Numbered from the stretch's first letter, positions 19,618 to 31,385 are shown. The stretch: 64,000 nucleotides of DNA from Anniella stebbinsi (GCA_029215795.1 JARDYH010000002.1:6763501-6827500), one strand, 5' to 3'. Notes: a model not told the origin generated them from the letters alone. A program made the numbers and translations.

Positions 19618-20439
19618 CACCTAACTGTTTTCTGATATTAAATATCAAGTGGCTCATCAAAGTAAATACACACCTTTGCTCCTTTCTTCTAGCAACTTCT
19701 GTCTCCTCTAGCAACCCCAGAGTAGTAGATTTTACTTCAACCGTTTCATAAAATCCACTCTGATTGGGTGGATATGAGTTATGTGATTCTGTTTGCTTGA
19801 CTTTATGGTCCTCAGGAGGAAAACTGCTCCTACAGATCCCTACGGTCTTCAGTGGGTATTCTAAGATCTTCTACCGGGGTAGGATGTCCTCTTAGTGTCC
19901 AAAGGTATTCATTTTCTTCTTCTTTCTTTCTTTTTTTTAAAGCTATGGGGATGGTCCTCTTTTCTCCAAACTATACCCCTGAGAATGATTCTACATCATG
20001 ACTAGCAGCATTCTTATGGGGCACTGTGTTACAGGAAGCTGGCTGGACTGTTATGGGCAGCAAAACCATAGCTTCTAGCAATGGTAAGTTGTTGTTGCTG
20101 TTTTAAATAGTAAAAATAAGAGGAAATCATCATCCATCTCACATTAAGGGAAGGACTAAACAAACATGCACACTTATGAAAGCTCTCAGACTTCCAGCCC
20201 TTTCCCCAAGCCACTGAATACCCATCCCTCACTTTCGTAGGGGACAAAATATCCTGCAAAAGTGATGGGAGCCATTTGGCCTGGCTTTATTACCAACCAG
20301 CCTATCCTGATCCTGCCAAGACTCATTCTATCATACGAAACAAACTTTTCTTCCATTCTTGTTCTCATAGTTTCTGATGCAAATTAGGGGAACATATTCA
20401 CTCCCCCATTCCCACCCCTACCCCTGACATCCTTGACTT
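19617..20439. other. Unassigned DNA
   Basis: No gene or repeat family recognised; a pyrimidine-rich tract is near 19914-19938. Confidence 0.4.
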
Positions 20440-21420
20440 TCAGAAATCAAATGTGAACTCATTTCGAAATACCAGCAGTGTTTGAATTTTAAATTAACCT
20501 ATTTACAATGAAACTATGCCTGCTGATTGCCATCATCTTCAGGAAAATTAACAGTAACGATCATTGGCGTCATAATGCAATTTCCCCACAAAAATCACAT
20601 AGGCTTCATTACTGTTTACATAAATTGTCATAAATACCAATTATAGCAGAACATAAAATGTAATGCTCTCTTTTTTTTAATCATAATCACACAATTGTTC
20701 TTCTAATTCATATGCTGAGGGAATAGGGTTTTGATTCAACCTTTGTTGCGAACAAAATGTTTTGCCGGTAGTTCGTTTTGCTCGAAGAGTCCGTTGGCTT
20801 CCTTTCAAAAATTATTCTCTCCCTCTCGCCATTCAGATCAGTTAATCTTTGTCCGCTGTTTGCTTTGTCCTCTAATGCACAGAGAGGAACATGTAGGAGA
20901 TCCCGCTAATAGCAGACAAGGGGAAACATACCGTGTATGTCCTCTAGACATCGGGCATCGGGCTGGAGAGGGACAATCATTTCCGGTGGGGATTTACAAC
21001 ATCGTTTTGTGCAATTACGTTGCAGACCCCATAAAGGAATAATGCAATAATAAACCTGTTCAAAGGGCAAATTTGTTACACCAATTTCTGTTTCCCCTGT
21101 AAGTCAGCAGAACAAATAACTGATAAGAGGAATAATGGACTAAATTACTAATTTAATGCAGGAGGGGAAAACACAGCAGGGAGCCAGGGTTTAGTCATTT
21201 TATTTGAGTTTGCAGTGGGATCTCGGAGCTGATGCTGACTTTTGCCTTAGATAAAATTTGAGGGTGCATTTGGAGGTCCGTGCTTGGGCATCGCATCCCT
21301 TGAATCTCAAAGCAAGCAAATAATCAGCAAAGCTTGTGAAGTATTTTGGGGAGCGGCCACATACCCTACTCAAACTATATAAACGATGATAAGTGACCAG
21401 TGGATTGGCTCAGATGTTAA
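20440..21420. other. AT-rich unassigned segment, candidate conserved non-coding DNA
   Basis: Nearly 1 kb without recognisable transposons in a region otherwise dense with them. It is AT-rich with ACCAATTATAGC, ACTAATTTAATGC and similar homeodomain-like core motifs. Absence of repeats is suggestive only. Confidence 0.25.
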
Positions 21421-22080
21421 TTATAGATACACAAGATACTTGAGTTATCTAGTGTAACCACCTCCACCTAAATGCAAATCACCACCAATTTCAAGTGATG
21501 ACCTCCACTTCTTGCCATGTCACCCCCCCCCCCTCAGGTTTCACAACTCTCAGTGACTAAGGTTAGCTTCAGAGGTAACCCTTATCTCATCACCTGGTGC
21601 CACAGGACTCCCAGCTGAGGACCTCAGATGTTACCAATCACCAACTCTATCCTTGCTCCCGATGCCTGCACACCTGCTCCCAATTCAATGCGACCAAATT
21701 CAACCTGTCAGCCTATTAATACTCCCCCATTTTCTTACAGTGTGAAGTAGGCAACCCCTCTTCCCATTAAGATGTATTTGGGGTAAAAAAAAAATCCTAC
21801 TTGTCCCCCTGAAGGGCAACTGGCAAGCCCACACTATCTATGGGAGGGAGCCGCAATGAGAAGAGGTGAAAGGGGGAGGCAGCAGCGCAATAAATAGGCT
21901 GTGAGCCCCTCCCCCCACCGGTAGCGCCATCCCAGAGGCCGCCAATTGTGCACCTCCATGCGCCTCCCTCACCCCCACCCACAACTGTCTCCCCTCGCCC
22001 AGACAAGCCAGGCGTGGTTGGGCAGGCCTTTTTGTTCATTCCCATTGATGATACTAGCATGGTTTTCCAAAAATGAAGCA
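21421..22080. other. Unassigned DNA
   Basis: Includes C-rich tracts near 21524-21533 and 21908-21916; no gene or repeat recognised. Confidence 0.4.
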
Positions 22081-22129
22081 GTTTTCCATTGAGTAATCCG
22101 GCAGTGCAGAGAGATGAAAACTGGAGCTG

Positions 22130-22735
22130 AGAACTTTTTAAAAATTGCTAAAAATCAATAGATGAACAGATGTGATTGAAACGTGGCATGACTGAAGCCC
22201 TACTTAAGAGCGATCATGATGTCAATTTCATCTCCTTAACTTTAAAAATGATGGTTTTATATTAAAAAAAAAATTGAAACCTCATTAAAAAAAAACAACC
22301 CTAAAAATCAATGGAAGAACGGATCTGGCATGGCTAAATCCCTACTTAAGAGCTATCAAAATGCCAAGTTTCATCTCTTTTTCTTTAAAAATGACATGTA
22401 AAAAAAATAAAAAATTAAAACCTCATTTTTTTAAAAAAAACTTAGAAATCAAAGGATGAACAGATTTGCTTCAAATTTGTCAAGGCTAAAGCCCTACCTA
22501 AGGGCTATCATGGTGCCAAGTTTCATCTCTCTTTTAAAAAAAAAGGATGACTTTTTTAAAAATAATAATAATTTTAAAACCTCAAATTTGAAAAAAGATC
22601 CAAAAAAATAATAATAATGGATGAACGGATTTAATTCAAATCTGGCATGGCTAAAGCTCTACCTCAGGGCGATCATAGTGCCATGTTTTATCTCTTTATC
22701 TTCAAAAATAATGGAGCTGTAAGCATTTTTGTTAA
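22130..22735. repeat. Diverged ~150-bp tandem array, four units
   Basis: Units begin near 22150, 22304, 22444 and 22607 with AAATCAATGGATGAAC-like starts. Each then has CTGGCATGGCTAAAGCCCTA, AGCTATCA, AAGTTTCATCTCTTT, TTTAAAAATGAC and A-rich CCTCATT. Spacing is 140-163 bp. The TTTCATC-TTTAAAAATGA theme also occurs in the tandem units of the foldback elements. Confidence 0.8.
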
Positions 22736-22887
22736 TTTGCATTGAATATAAAGTAGAGCTGCCCTTTGGGTGCGGGTAGGATTGGAAAAATCCAGATTTT
22801 TCTTCAAATTTTGTTATTCCCCCCCCCCTTCCCGGATTTGTTGCCAAAACTCCTGACATGTCCTGGTTTTTCCTGACATGTGGTCAT

Positions 22888-23169
22888 CCTATAAGAGTTG
22901 CATAGAAAGGGAAGTTTCAGCTTGTGTCATCTGTAGGCATGCAACACCTGGTGAAATTCCCTCTTTATCACAACAGTTAAAGGTGCAGGAGCCCTGCCCT
23001 CTTGTCCAGATACAAAAGAGGCCAGGGGTCTTGCAGCTTTAACTGTTGTGATGAAGAAGGAATTTCATCAGGTGCTGCATGCCTACAAATGACACCGGCT
23101 GAAATTCCCTTTTCTATAATTCTCTTAAAGATACAGGAGCCCTGTCCTCCTTTTCATATGGTCACCCTA
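22888..23169. mobile_element. MITE family 1 copy, left end damaged
   Basis: The right end CCTTTTCATATGGTCACCCTA (to 23169) is intact. The left side shows TGGTCATCCTATAAGAGTTG instead of the usual start. The internal GGTGAAATTCCCTCTTTATC and its inverse are present. Confidence 0.7.
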
Positions 23170-23891
23170 GACTGTAAACTGTATATTATATTGTGTTAAA
23201 CTTCAAGTGTCTGGTGTGCCAATCACCCCACATCTACAACCTAAATCCCAATTTACTGGGAAGGGGAAGAAAAAGAAGGCAGGTGGGATTCTTAAGGAAG
23301 CAAGAGACCCTTAAGGAGTTCTTCAGGGGATCCAGGGGATGGAAGAACCTTGATAAAAACACCCCTCTCTTAGCCAAGAGGCCATTTCAATAGTAGACCT
23401 TTAAGCTGATGAACATTTTGACATTTGTTTCTTGTCTTAAATCCATGTGGAAAGTTATGCCATTTGTCTCTGAGATGATCTGCAGCAAGTTTGTGGAGAT
23501 CATGAAGACAAACATCCTTTGAAAGAGGCAGTGAAATGTCAAGAAACTATGTATAGATTCCTCATAAAGCATATTTGTCTTCAACCTCAAAGATCGTTCT
23601 GGAATATTAATACAACAAAAACAAATGTTTATGTTGTCAGACTTCCAAAATTATTTCAGAAAACCCACAATTCATTTTTGTAGATACGTTTGATTCATGA
23701 ACAATGGAAAATTGATGTCCACAACAGTCATCAGTTTGTTTGTTTGTTTGTTTGTCAGAGATTAACAAATGAATGTGGATGTTACAAACGGGAACAAAAT
23801 GTTTTGCTACTTTTCTGCTAGATCAAATTGGTTTTCATATCAACAATTTCCAACTCATAAAAACTGAGTCAGCTCCAGTGGGTCACTCATT
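23170..23891. other. Unassigned DNA
   Basis: A (GTTT)n tract lies near 23737-23756. No gene or repeat recognised. Confidence 0.4.
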
Positions 23892-23899
23892 GCATTTAT

Positions 23900-26028
23900 T
23901 AGGGATGTGCACTGACCCCCCGGATCGGATCGGATAGCGGATCGGAATCGGACCTGGGGGGTTGGATCGGATCGGATCGGAGGATGGTCGGATCGGATCG
24001 GACCGGATGTCCGATCCGGATCGGACGCCATTTTGAATGCTTTTTCCCATAGCCAAGTATTGTTTTACAAAAACGCCTATAACTTTTTCATTTTTAAAGA
24101 TAGAAGGATGAAACTTAGGCACATTATACACTGGTTAGGGATAGTTATTTCTGAGAAATTTCAGAAAGATTGGTGCATGCGTTTTGTGGCAATTAATTTT
24201 TTAATAAATACACAGGAATGCCTATAACTTTGTCATTTTTAAAGTTGCATACATGAAACTTTGACACATTGTAGGTGGTGCCTTGGGACCTATGTGTGTA
24301 AAATTTCAAAAACGTAGGTGCTTGCCTTGTATGGCAATTAATTTTAGAAAAATGGGTAGTAGTGGGGTAAATACATTTACGCCTCCCATTTTTTTTATTT
24401 TTAAAGATACAAACAGGAAACATGGGCACATTACAGGGAACACTTCACTTGATATGTGTGTAAAATTTCAGAAAGCTGGGTCCAGGCATTTGGTGGCTAC
24501 GAATTTTTTAGATTAAAAGTTATTAACCTTTTTTACACAGAGGCTGGGGCTGTCAATTGCACCCTCCCGCCTCCCGGGAAGAAGAAGGAAACACTTTCTC
24601 TCATCTCTTTGATCCTTGCACGCTTGGCTGCAACTGAGCTAGTATCCATTACAAAAGGAGAAACAAAGTAGCACTTGGCTCGTGTCTGCTTTGATACTTT
24701 CACTCAAGCAGAACGGCTGAGCCTAGGATCACTCTCTCTCGCTGGGATCGTTACAGGAGAAATTTTCTACAGTCTTCAAAGTGGTGTGTGCAGACACCTT
24801 GCCACCACATGCCTGGACCTATCATTCTGAAATTAAAAATGACAAAGTTATAGGCATTCCTGGGTATTTATTAAAAAATTAATTGCCACAAAACGCATGC
24901 ACCAATCTTTCTGAAATTTCTCACAGACAACTATCCCTAACCAGTCTACAATGTGCCCAAGTTTCCTGTTTGTATCTTCAAAAATAAAAAAGTGGGAGGC
25001 ATAACTGTATTTCTCAATGGGAAAGTGCTTTCCAATGATTCCCTATGGGCAAGTACTGTCCAATGAATCCCTATGGGCAAGTGCTGTCCAATGAATCCCT
25101 CATTGTTTCAAAAATTAATTGCCACACAAGGCAAGCACCAATGTTTCTGAAATTTCACACACATAGGTCCCAAGGTACCGCCTACAATGTGACAAAGTTT
25201 CATGTGTGTAACTTTACAAATGACAAAGTTATAGGCATTCCTGGGTATTTATTAAAAAATTAATTGCCACACAAGGCAAGCACCTATGTTTCTGAAATTT
25301 CACACACATGGGTCCCAAGGTACCTCCTACAATGTGGCAAAGTTTCATGTGTGTAACTTTAAAAATGACAAAGTTATAGGTGTTTCTTTCCTCATTGTTT
25401 CAAAAATTAATTGCCACAAAAGGAAAGCTCCAATGTTTCTGAAATTTCACACACATATCAAGGCAAGTGGTACCTGTAATGTGCCCAAGTTTCCTGTTTG
25501 TATCTTCAAAAATAAAAAAATGGGAGGCGTAACTGTATTTACCCCACTACTACCCATTTTTCTAAAAATTAATTGCCACACAAGACAAGCACCTACGTTT
25601 CTGAAATTTCACACACATAGGTCCCAAGGTACCTCCTACAATGTGGCAAAGTTTCATGTGTGTAACTTTAAAAATGACAAAGTTACAGGCATTCCTGTGT
25701 ATTTATTAAAAAAAATAATTGCCACAAAATGCATGCACCAATCTTTCTGAAATTTCTCACAGATAACCGTCCCTAACCATTGTATAATGTGCCTACGTTT
25801 CATCCTTTTATCTTTAAAAATGAAAAAGTTATAGGCATTTTTGTAAAACAATACTTGGCTATGGGAAAAAGCATTCAAAATGGCGTCCGATCCGGATCGG
25901 ACCTCGTCGGATCGGATCGGATCGGATCGGAGGTTGATTGGATCGGATCGGATCAGTTCGGATTTTCCCGATTTTGGGGCGGATCGGATTCGGATCGTGG
26001 ATCGGATCCGATCCGATGCACACCCCTA
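23900..26028. mobile_element. Foldback element copy 2 (hAT-like, 2129 bp)
   Basis: Bounded by perfect 8-bp duplications GCATTTAT (23892-23899 and 26029-26036). The left terminus TAGGGATGTGCACTGACCCC is the type B end and the right terminus is the complement of TAGGGGTGTGCATCGGATC, the type A end, so this copy is in the opposite orientation to copies 1 and 3. Arms hold the ~150-bp tandem units (24077-24520; 24830-25850). The centre has the TTTGATCCTTGCACGC and GTATCCATTAC motifs of copies 1 and 3 but lacks the CpG-rich segment. The unit number differs between arms, so the inverted arms are unequal. No coding capacity. Confidence 0.88.
25018..25100. repeat. Short ~30-bp tandem units inside foldback copy 2
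   Basis: Three units of the type AATGATTCCCTATGGGCAAG-TACTGTCC. They are absent from copies 1 and 3, so they are a private expansion. Confidence 0.75.
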
Positions 26029-26091
26029 GCATTTATCAATTTTCTTCTATTCCATTTATGTCCTGATATTCAGATCCAAACATTTCCAAAG

Positions 26092-26487
26092 ATGATCATA
26101 GAATCATAAAATAGTAGAGTTGGAGGGGACCTATAAAGCCATCAAGTCCAACCCCCTGCTTAATGCAAGAATCCACCTTAAAACATCCCTGACAGATGTC
26201 TGTCCAGCTGCATCTTGAAGGTCTCCAGTGTGGGAGAGCCCATGACCTCCCTAGGTCATTGGTTCCATTGTCATACTGCTCTGACAGTCAGGAAAGTTTT
26301 CCTGATGTCGAGCCGGAATCTGGCTTCCTGTAACTTGAGCCCATCATTCTGTGTCCTGCACTCTGGGATGATCGAGAAGAGATCCTGGCCCTCCTCTGTG
26401 TGACAACCTTTCAGGTATTTGAAGAGTGCTATCATGTCTCCCCTCAGCCTTCTCTTCTCCAGGCAAAACATGCCCAGTTCTTTCATG
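26092..26487 (-). mobile_element. CR1 LINE 3' end with ORF2 C-terminal remnant
   Basis: The minus strand encodes KELGMFCLEKRRLRGDMIAL, YLKGCHTEEGQDLFS, then KTFLTVRAV, the conserved C-terminus of the CR1 endonuclease/reverse-transcriptase protein. It is followed by a 3' UTR ending at the GATTCTATGAT-like terminus near 26092. A 5'-truncated copy with an (ATG)n tract at its truncated side. Confidence 0.88.
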
Positions 26488-26515
26488 ATGATGATGATGA
26501 TCATGATGATGATGT
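26484..26515. repeat. (ATG)n microsatellite
   Basis: About 10 ATG/ATC triplets at the truncated edge of the CR1 copy. Confidence 0.9.
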
Positions 26516-27512
26516 TTCAATTCATTCAAAGTCTACAATAATGTGTGGCTTGGGCCCCAAGATTCCTCTTTGTCCCTAGAAGAAGAAGCAAGAGTCAACA
26601 CGATCATGCAACAAAGCTTAAACAATGAAAAACACAAGACATTTGGAAGAATGATAGGCATCCTTCTTGGAGCACTATAGGGTATAATAACAGGAATAAT
26701 TGTAATAATGAAAAAGATCCATCAGGAAAGAAGGATTTTTTTTTTTCAAATGCAACAGTTACAAATTAACTACCAAGTTTGGAAGAGAGAATTTATTGGA
26801 CACTCACCTCCAGGGTCCTGGTTTGAATCCCAATCTAACGAGACTGACCAAATGTCACTCTAATTAGATGGCAATAAAAGTTCCAGTGCGAAATGAATTC
26901 TGTGGTCTGAACTCAGCTCCAAGTGGACATTTGTCTTCATTACGACCTCGGCATATGCTTGGCACAGCCTGGACTTCTGTCTTTAAAGAGGCTCATAAGT
27001 TAATGAGTAGGAAGACTGAAACATTTTGCCTGGGTGGCTGGCCCTCAGGCTTCGGAAAAACAGTGTGAGCAGGGTGAAGGGGGGGAATCTCATTCCATAC
27101 ACTCATTTTTTCCTCACTGCCACTCCAGATGGGCTTCCTGTAGTTACTTTTCTCATTTAAAATTGGTTGACAAATAGAATAGATCGTCAAGGCAATTGGC
27201 AGCCCTGTTCACAAACATACCTCAGCTGTAACGAGAACTGACCGGGCACGCACTGCCTTATCTTGCCTGACTTTGTGCCAGCAAGACCAGGTATTTTCTG
27301 GTGAAAGGGGGTGTAGGGGAGTCATGCAAGAGTATGAATGAATAAAGTAGCAGGTGCCTCCGGCATGCAGATAGAGTTGCCTTTTACTACTCACTTGAAT
27401 TTTCTCCAGGTTTGATTTTTTTTTAAAAAAAAACCAAACCCTCAGAAATGAGAGTTTTCAAGTGCACATTAATAGAAACAAACCAAATGGCACTCTGTAG
27501 CAGATACAGGGC
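26516..27512. other. Unassigned DNA
   Basis: No gene recognised. 26790-26880 has a TTGAATCCCAATCTAACG stretch faintly like a SINE body but is too diverged to call. Confidence 0.4.
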
Positions 27513-27639
27513 GCTAAAACTGAGACATCCAGCTTGTTTGCAAGGTCAGTGTGTCCATTTTAGCATTCTGCAGCTGCTAAAGCATGTTAAAATGGACAAA
27601 TGTTGCTTGCAAACAAGCTAACTTTATTTGTAGTTTTAG
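27513..27639. repeat. Imperfect 127-bp hairpin
   Basis: GCTAAAAC at the left faces GTTTTAGC at the right. AGCTTGTTTGCAAG faces CTTGCAAACAAGCT, and GTCCATTTTAGCAT faces ATGTTAAAATGGAC. The centre is CTGCAGCTGC near 27569. Probably a small MITE; a structured RNA hairpin is a less likely alternative. Confidence 0.7.
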
Positions 27640-27869
27640 CCGTATTGGGTGCAATGGAATGTTGGTGGCAAACTGGGTTTAAAAAGAAGAAGAAAAAAAA
27701 CCTTCACAGTTTGGCTTATGAGACGAGGAGCTGGGAAAAATGGACCCTGGATCTCCCAGAGTTGCTCACAGAAAGAAAAGGATGCATTAGTACAGCAGCC
27801 CTTGTTAATGGACCATTTTTCCTAATAACTGAGATAGAGCAAGCAACGATGAAAGCAGGCCTCATGTTT

Positions 27870-28330
27870 CACCCGTGGTGAGGGCTCTGTGGATGTGGTG
27901 AGATTATATTTTGGAGGCCAACGCACCACAGGGCTGCTCTCCACTGAAGAAAGTTAGGCGGGTGACTACGAGAGAGAGGGACTTCTAGTATTCTGCCAAA
28001 ACAGGAGGAGGGCCTTTTCTGCTGTGGCACCCCAGCTGTGGAATGAGTTCCCTAAAGGGGTTTGTCGGGCAAAGTTCTTCTTATTACAGTTATCTTAGTC
28101 TTTTAACTTTGCTGTTTTAAATCTGTATATTAAATCTGTATTTTAAATCCACATAAATCTCTGCATTGCTGGTCGGTTTTACCCTGGTTGTGCTTTTGTA
28201 TTATATTTTTATGTTGAGTTTTTAGAACATTGTTTATTTTATACTTTGATTTGTGTCTGATGGTTTTAACTTTTGTGAACCACCCAGAAAGCATCAGCTA
28301 TTGGGTGGTATAGAAATGCAATTTATTTAT
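27870..28330 (+). mobile_element. L2/CR1-like LINE 3' end
   Basis: Encodes a degenerate R-AFSAVAPQLWNEFPKG-like block (GAGGAGGGCCTTTTCTGCTG, GTGGAATGAGTTCCCTAAAG), followed by a T-rich 3' UTR, AACCACCCAGAAAGC and GGTATAGAAATGCAATTTAT. Truncated. Confidence 0.7.
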
Positions 28331-28440
28331 TTATTTATTTATTTATTACATTTGTATACCGCCCCATAGCCGAAGCTCTCTGGGCGGTTTACATAGGATT
28401 AAAAACAATTAAAAACAATAAATAAATAAATAAATAAAAC
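28331..28440 (-). mobile_element. L2-like LINE 3' terminus
   Basis: On the minus strand CCGCCCAGAGAGCTTCGGCT, ATGGGGCGGTATACAAATG and an AATAAATAAA tail. It abuts the plus-oriented LINE end tail to tail. The same terminus appears in plus orientation at about 29620-29665. Confidence 0.75.
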
Positions 28441-28612
28441 TCTTATTCAATTTGACAGAAAATAAATTGCTTTTGAAAAGAAAATGAAAAGAGAAGAAAA
28501 AATCTGAGAAATTCTCATGGGTTGGGTTCAGTATTCTTGTCCTCACCTTATGCAGGAAGTAGCCACAGAGTGTACACAAATGCCCTGTCTTTCATTTTAC
28601 AAGCATTTTATT

Positions 28613-28852
28613 TTATTCATTTATTGCATTAATATCCCACAATTTTTTTTCCTGCAGGGAACCTAAGGTGGCATACATAATCCTCCTCCTCCTCTCTATT
28701 TTATCCTCCCAACAACAACCCTGTGAGGTAGGTTGGGCTGAGAGTCCGCGACTGGCACAAAGTCACCCAATGAGCTTCCATGGCTGAATGGGGACTAGAA
28801 CCCGGATCTCCTAAGTCCCAGTCCAACACTTTAGCCATTACACCACATCACA
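28613..28852 (-). mobile_element. Sauria-type SINE
   Basis: On the minus strand GTGTAATGGCTAAAGTGTTGG, GGGACTTAGGAGATCCGGG, CCATTCAGCCATGGAAGCTC, CAACCTACCTCACAGGGTTG and a GATATTAATGCAATAAATGA tail. Same family as 2521-2768. Confidence 0.85.
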
Positions 28853-29280
28853 CTATACACACATCTGTCTGGCAGCCTGTAGTCTCCTCAGCTTCAACTA
28901 AAGCGCAGAGGAAGGCATCATGAGCTCATTCTTCCCAGAGATAGGGATTAATTAATTTCAATTCATTTTTGTTCAGGATTTATTCTTCCAGCACCACCAC
29001 AGACCCAGATGTAATATTTGATTAAAGTCCATATATTTTCCCATAGGAATGGGCTCATCGGATATTTTCAGAGCCCAATTTGTGAGTTGAGCCATAGGCT
29101 TTCTCCTGGAACCCAGGACATTTCTCAGATTTTTACCTCCTAAAATCAGCATTTAAGCAAATTGCAGTTGAAATTTGTGCAAATTATGTCAAATCCAGCC
29201 ACAATGTGCACAAATGCTAATTTTAGGGAGGGGGGAACCACCAAATTGGAATTTTGCAAGGTGGTACCATATGTCACCAG
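28853..29280. other. Unassigned DNA
   Basis: Contains a TTTGTGCAAATTATG-like segment faintly resembling the ATGCATA repeats at 35790 and 51270. Nothing firm. Confidence 0.35.
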
Positions 29281-29662
29281 GACAGGTGGCCAGATTTTTT
29301 TTTATTATTTTCCCTTTTTTTTAATTGTGAATTTCAAAAAAATACAGAACAATAAAAACAGAAACAAATAGTGAAAAAAGAAAAAAATACATATACAGTG
29401 ATGTCATCATTTTTCATCAAATGTTTTTAAAAAGAGAGAGAATTATACATAGGTTTTAAAAAAAATCAGACCATAGAGCCATATATTTATCCATTCGCAA
29501 GTTGCACCTGTATATCATCCGTTCAAATGTTGATAAGGTTATTAATTCCTCAATCCATTGCATTATGGGAGGTATTTTGTATATTGACTTTTTAGTGTTA
29601 AATCTTTTAATTTTTGTATCTGCCCAAAGAGCTTCAGCTATGGGGCGGTATATAAGTGTAAC

Positions 29663-29699
<37 letters not shown>

Positions 29700-30874
29700 T
29701 TATCCTTCCATTATATTAGTATAAGTCCTTTAGCTGTCATGAGGGCTCTGAAAATCCATTTGCACTGACCCTGTGTTAGTTTCCAAGAAACCGGCAGGTA
29801 GTTTAGAAGGGCATGAATGTCCTTCCATATTAAAGATTGATTCAGGACAATATTTATCCTTATTTTAACCTCCTCCCAAAAGGAGGAGACTACTGAGCAC
29901 TGCCAAATCATATGAGTTAAAGAAGCATTAGGTGCATTATATCTCCAACAATTATGTAAATTAGATAGACCCTTGTTGAAAAGATGTTGTGGGATCCAGT
30001 AGACCCGAAATAGGATTTTTTTTTCTGAATAAGATGTCGCCAAAGATCCATAGAAAATTCAGATACATCGCTAAGGCAACAGTCCATCGATTGGGCAAAA
30101 TAGGACACTCCAATTCTTGATTCCAATCTTGTCTTAAACTATGAGTATTGTATTTATTTACTACTACTAAATATTTATATATATGGGTTGTGGATCTACG
30201 TGTCTGCTCAGCTACTATAAGTGTTTCTAACAGTAATGGAGGCTCTGAGGCCATAAAAGCAGCCGACCCAAACCTAGATTTCAGCAAATGTTGCAATTGT
30301 AAATATTGCCATACAGCTGCTGTAGCAGGTAAATTATATTTAACACGCAAATCAGAAAATGGCATAAACTCACCATCTGAACCTGTTAATTGATCCAAAA
30401 TAAAGATTGCCTTATTTGCCCATGTCCTCCACAAAAACATTTTTTTTCCAATTTTTAAATCTGGATTTCCCCATAAAATCAATTTTGCATGAGAAAATGG
30501 CTCAAACTGCAATTGACGTGATGCTATGCACCATATCTCTCTAGCAGGCAAGATTGTAGGAGGAGGATTATTTAATCTAACATGTCGAGAACCGAGTGCC
30601 ATCCATTTAGGAAGCGTTTCTAACCATAAGGATTCCAGAACTGACCAGGGTGGCATATCTAAGCAAGCTGGAGAAGACCAAAACTCAGCACAGGTCAATA
30701 AATAGGCCCAATGATACAAAGCTAGGTCTGGAAATCCAAACTACCCTTCTTTGATCGGAAGTTGCATGTTTTTCAAAGATATTTGAGGTGGGGAAGAACC
30801 CCCAAAAATGTATGAAACAAGGCATTAAGTTGTTGAAAATATTTGCCAGGTATAAGTAGACAGGTGGCCAAATT
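29281..30874 (-). mobile_element. L1/Tx1-like LINE insertion with target duplication
   Basis: The minus strand carries the C-terminal part of an endonuclease/reverse-transcriptase ORF2. Frame 29961-30719 has LPKWMALGSRHVRLNNPPP-type sequence and DLKIGKKMFLWRTWANKAIF. Frame 29711-30043 has KKILFRVYWIPQHLFNKG and CWRYNAPNASLTHMIWQC. The last is the C-terminal CCHC-like motif of L1/Tx1 ORF2 proteins (C-x2-C-x8-H-x4-C) with the second Cys replaced by Tyr. A T-rich left end corresponds to the poly(A) tail. The 16-bp segments at 29281-29296 and 30859-30874 (GACAGGTGGCCA-ATT) match at 15 of 16 positions, a typical target duplication from reverse transcription at the target site. 5' truncated and frame-shifted. 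Confidence 0.82.
29600..29700 (+). mobile_element. L2-like LINE 3' terminus with (AAT)n tail inside the L1/Tx1-like copy
   Basis: CTGCCCAAAGAGCTTCAGCT, ATGGGGCGGTATATAAGTG and a run of 12 AAT triplets (29665-29700). It sits in the 3' part of the L1/Tx1-like insertion and is therefore a younger insertion. Confidence 0.65.
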
Positions 30875-31009
30875 GGGTTGGGCTTTCTTGTGGGTTAGTG
30901 AGATGGAATCCTGGGGCCGAGCTGCCAAAAGCTTGGCAAACTTTACACCTGGGTGGATGCCCCCTCACCCCTAATTTCTGAGTTTGCAATGTGATTCAAG
31001 AACCAAAAA

Positions 31010-31300
31010 TAAAATGAGCTTGGCCACATGCATCCTTTTGAAAAAACGTACATGAAAATGCATACTTTTGAAGAATGCACACAAATAGCCTTTCATCAAT
31101 AGGAGATGAATGTGTACATTTCAAAGACGTGCACAATTGATCTGTACTTTTGGAAAAATATGTAACAAATATGCATGGATTTTCATGTGAAAAGAGAAAA
31201 AAACCAAGCAGGCAATCAGATATGGACTCACGTCGGAATGAGCTTTGAGGTGGAATTCGGAGAACTTTGGTGAGTTCAATTATTGCTGATTCACATATCT
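31010..31300. mobile_element. ATGCATA-rich repeat (family T)
   Basis: Repeated AAAATGCATACTTTTGAA, TGTACATTTCAAAGACGTGC and AATATGCATGGATTTTC motifs, then GAATTCGGAGAACTTTGGTG. Similar segments at 31620-31930, 35790-36092, 51270-51680, 53740-53946 and 59243-59630 support a dispersed family, probably hAT-type. Confidence 0.45.
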
Positions 31301-31385
31301 TAAGAACATAAGAACAGCCATGCTGGATCAGACCAAGGTTTGATCTAGTCCAGCACTCTGTTCACACAATAGCCAACCTAGAGGG
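31300..31385 (+). mobile_element. CR1/L3-like repeat fragment
   Basis: TTAAGAACATAAGAACAGCC and TGCTGGATCAGACCAAGGT-like consensus, followed by TCTAGTCCAGCACTCTGTTC. A related, longer copy starts at 33015. Confidence 0.6.
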
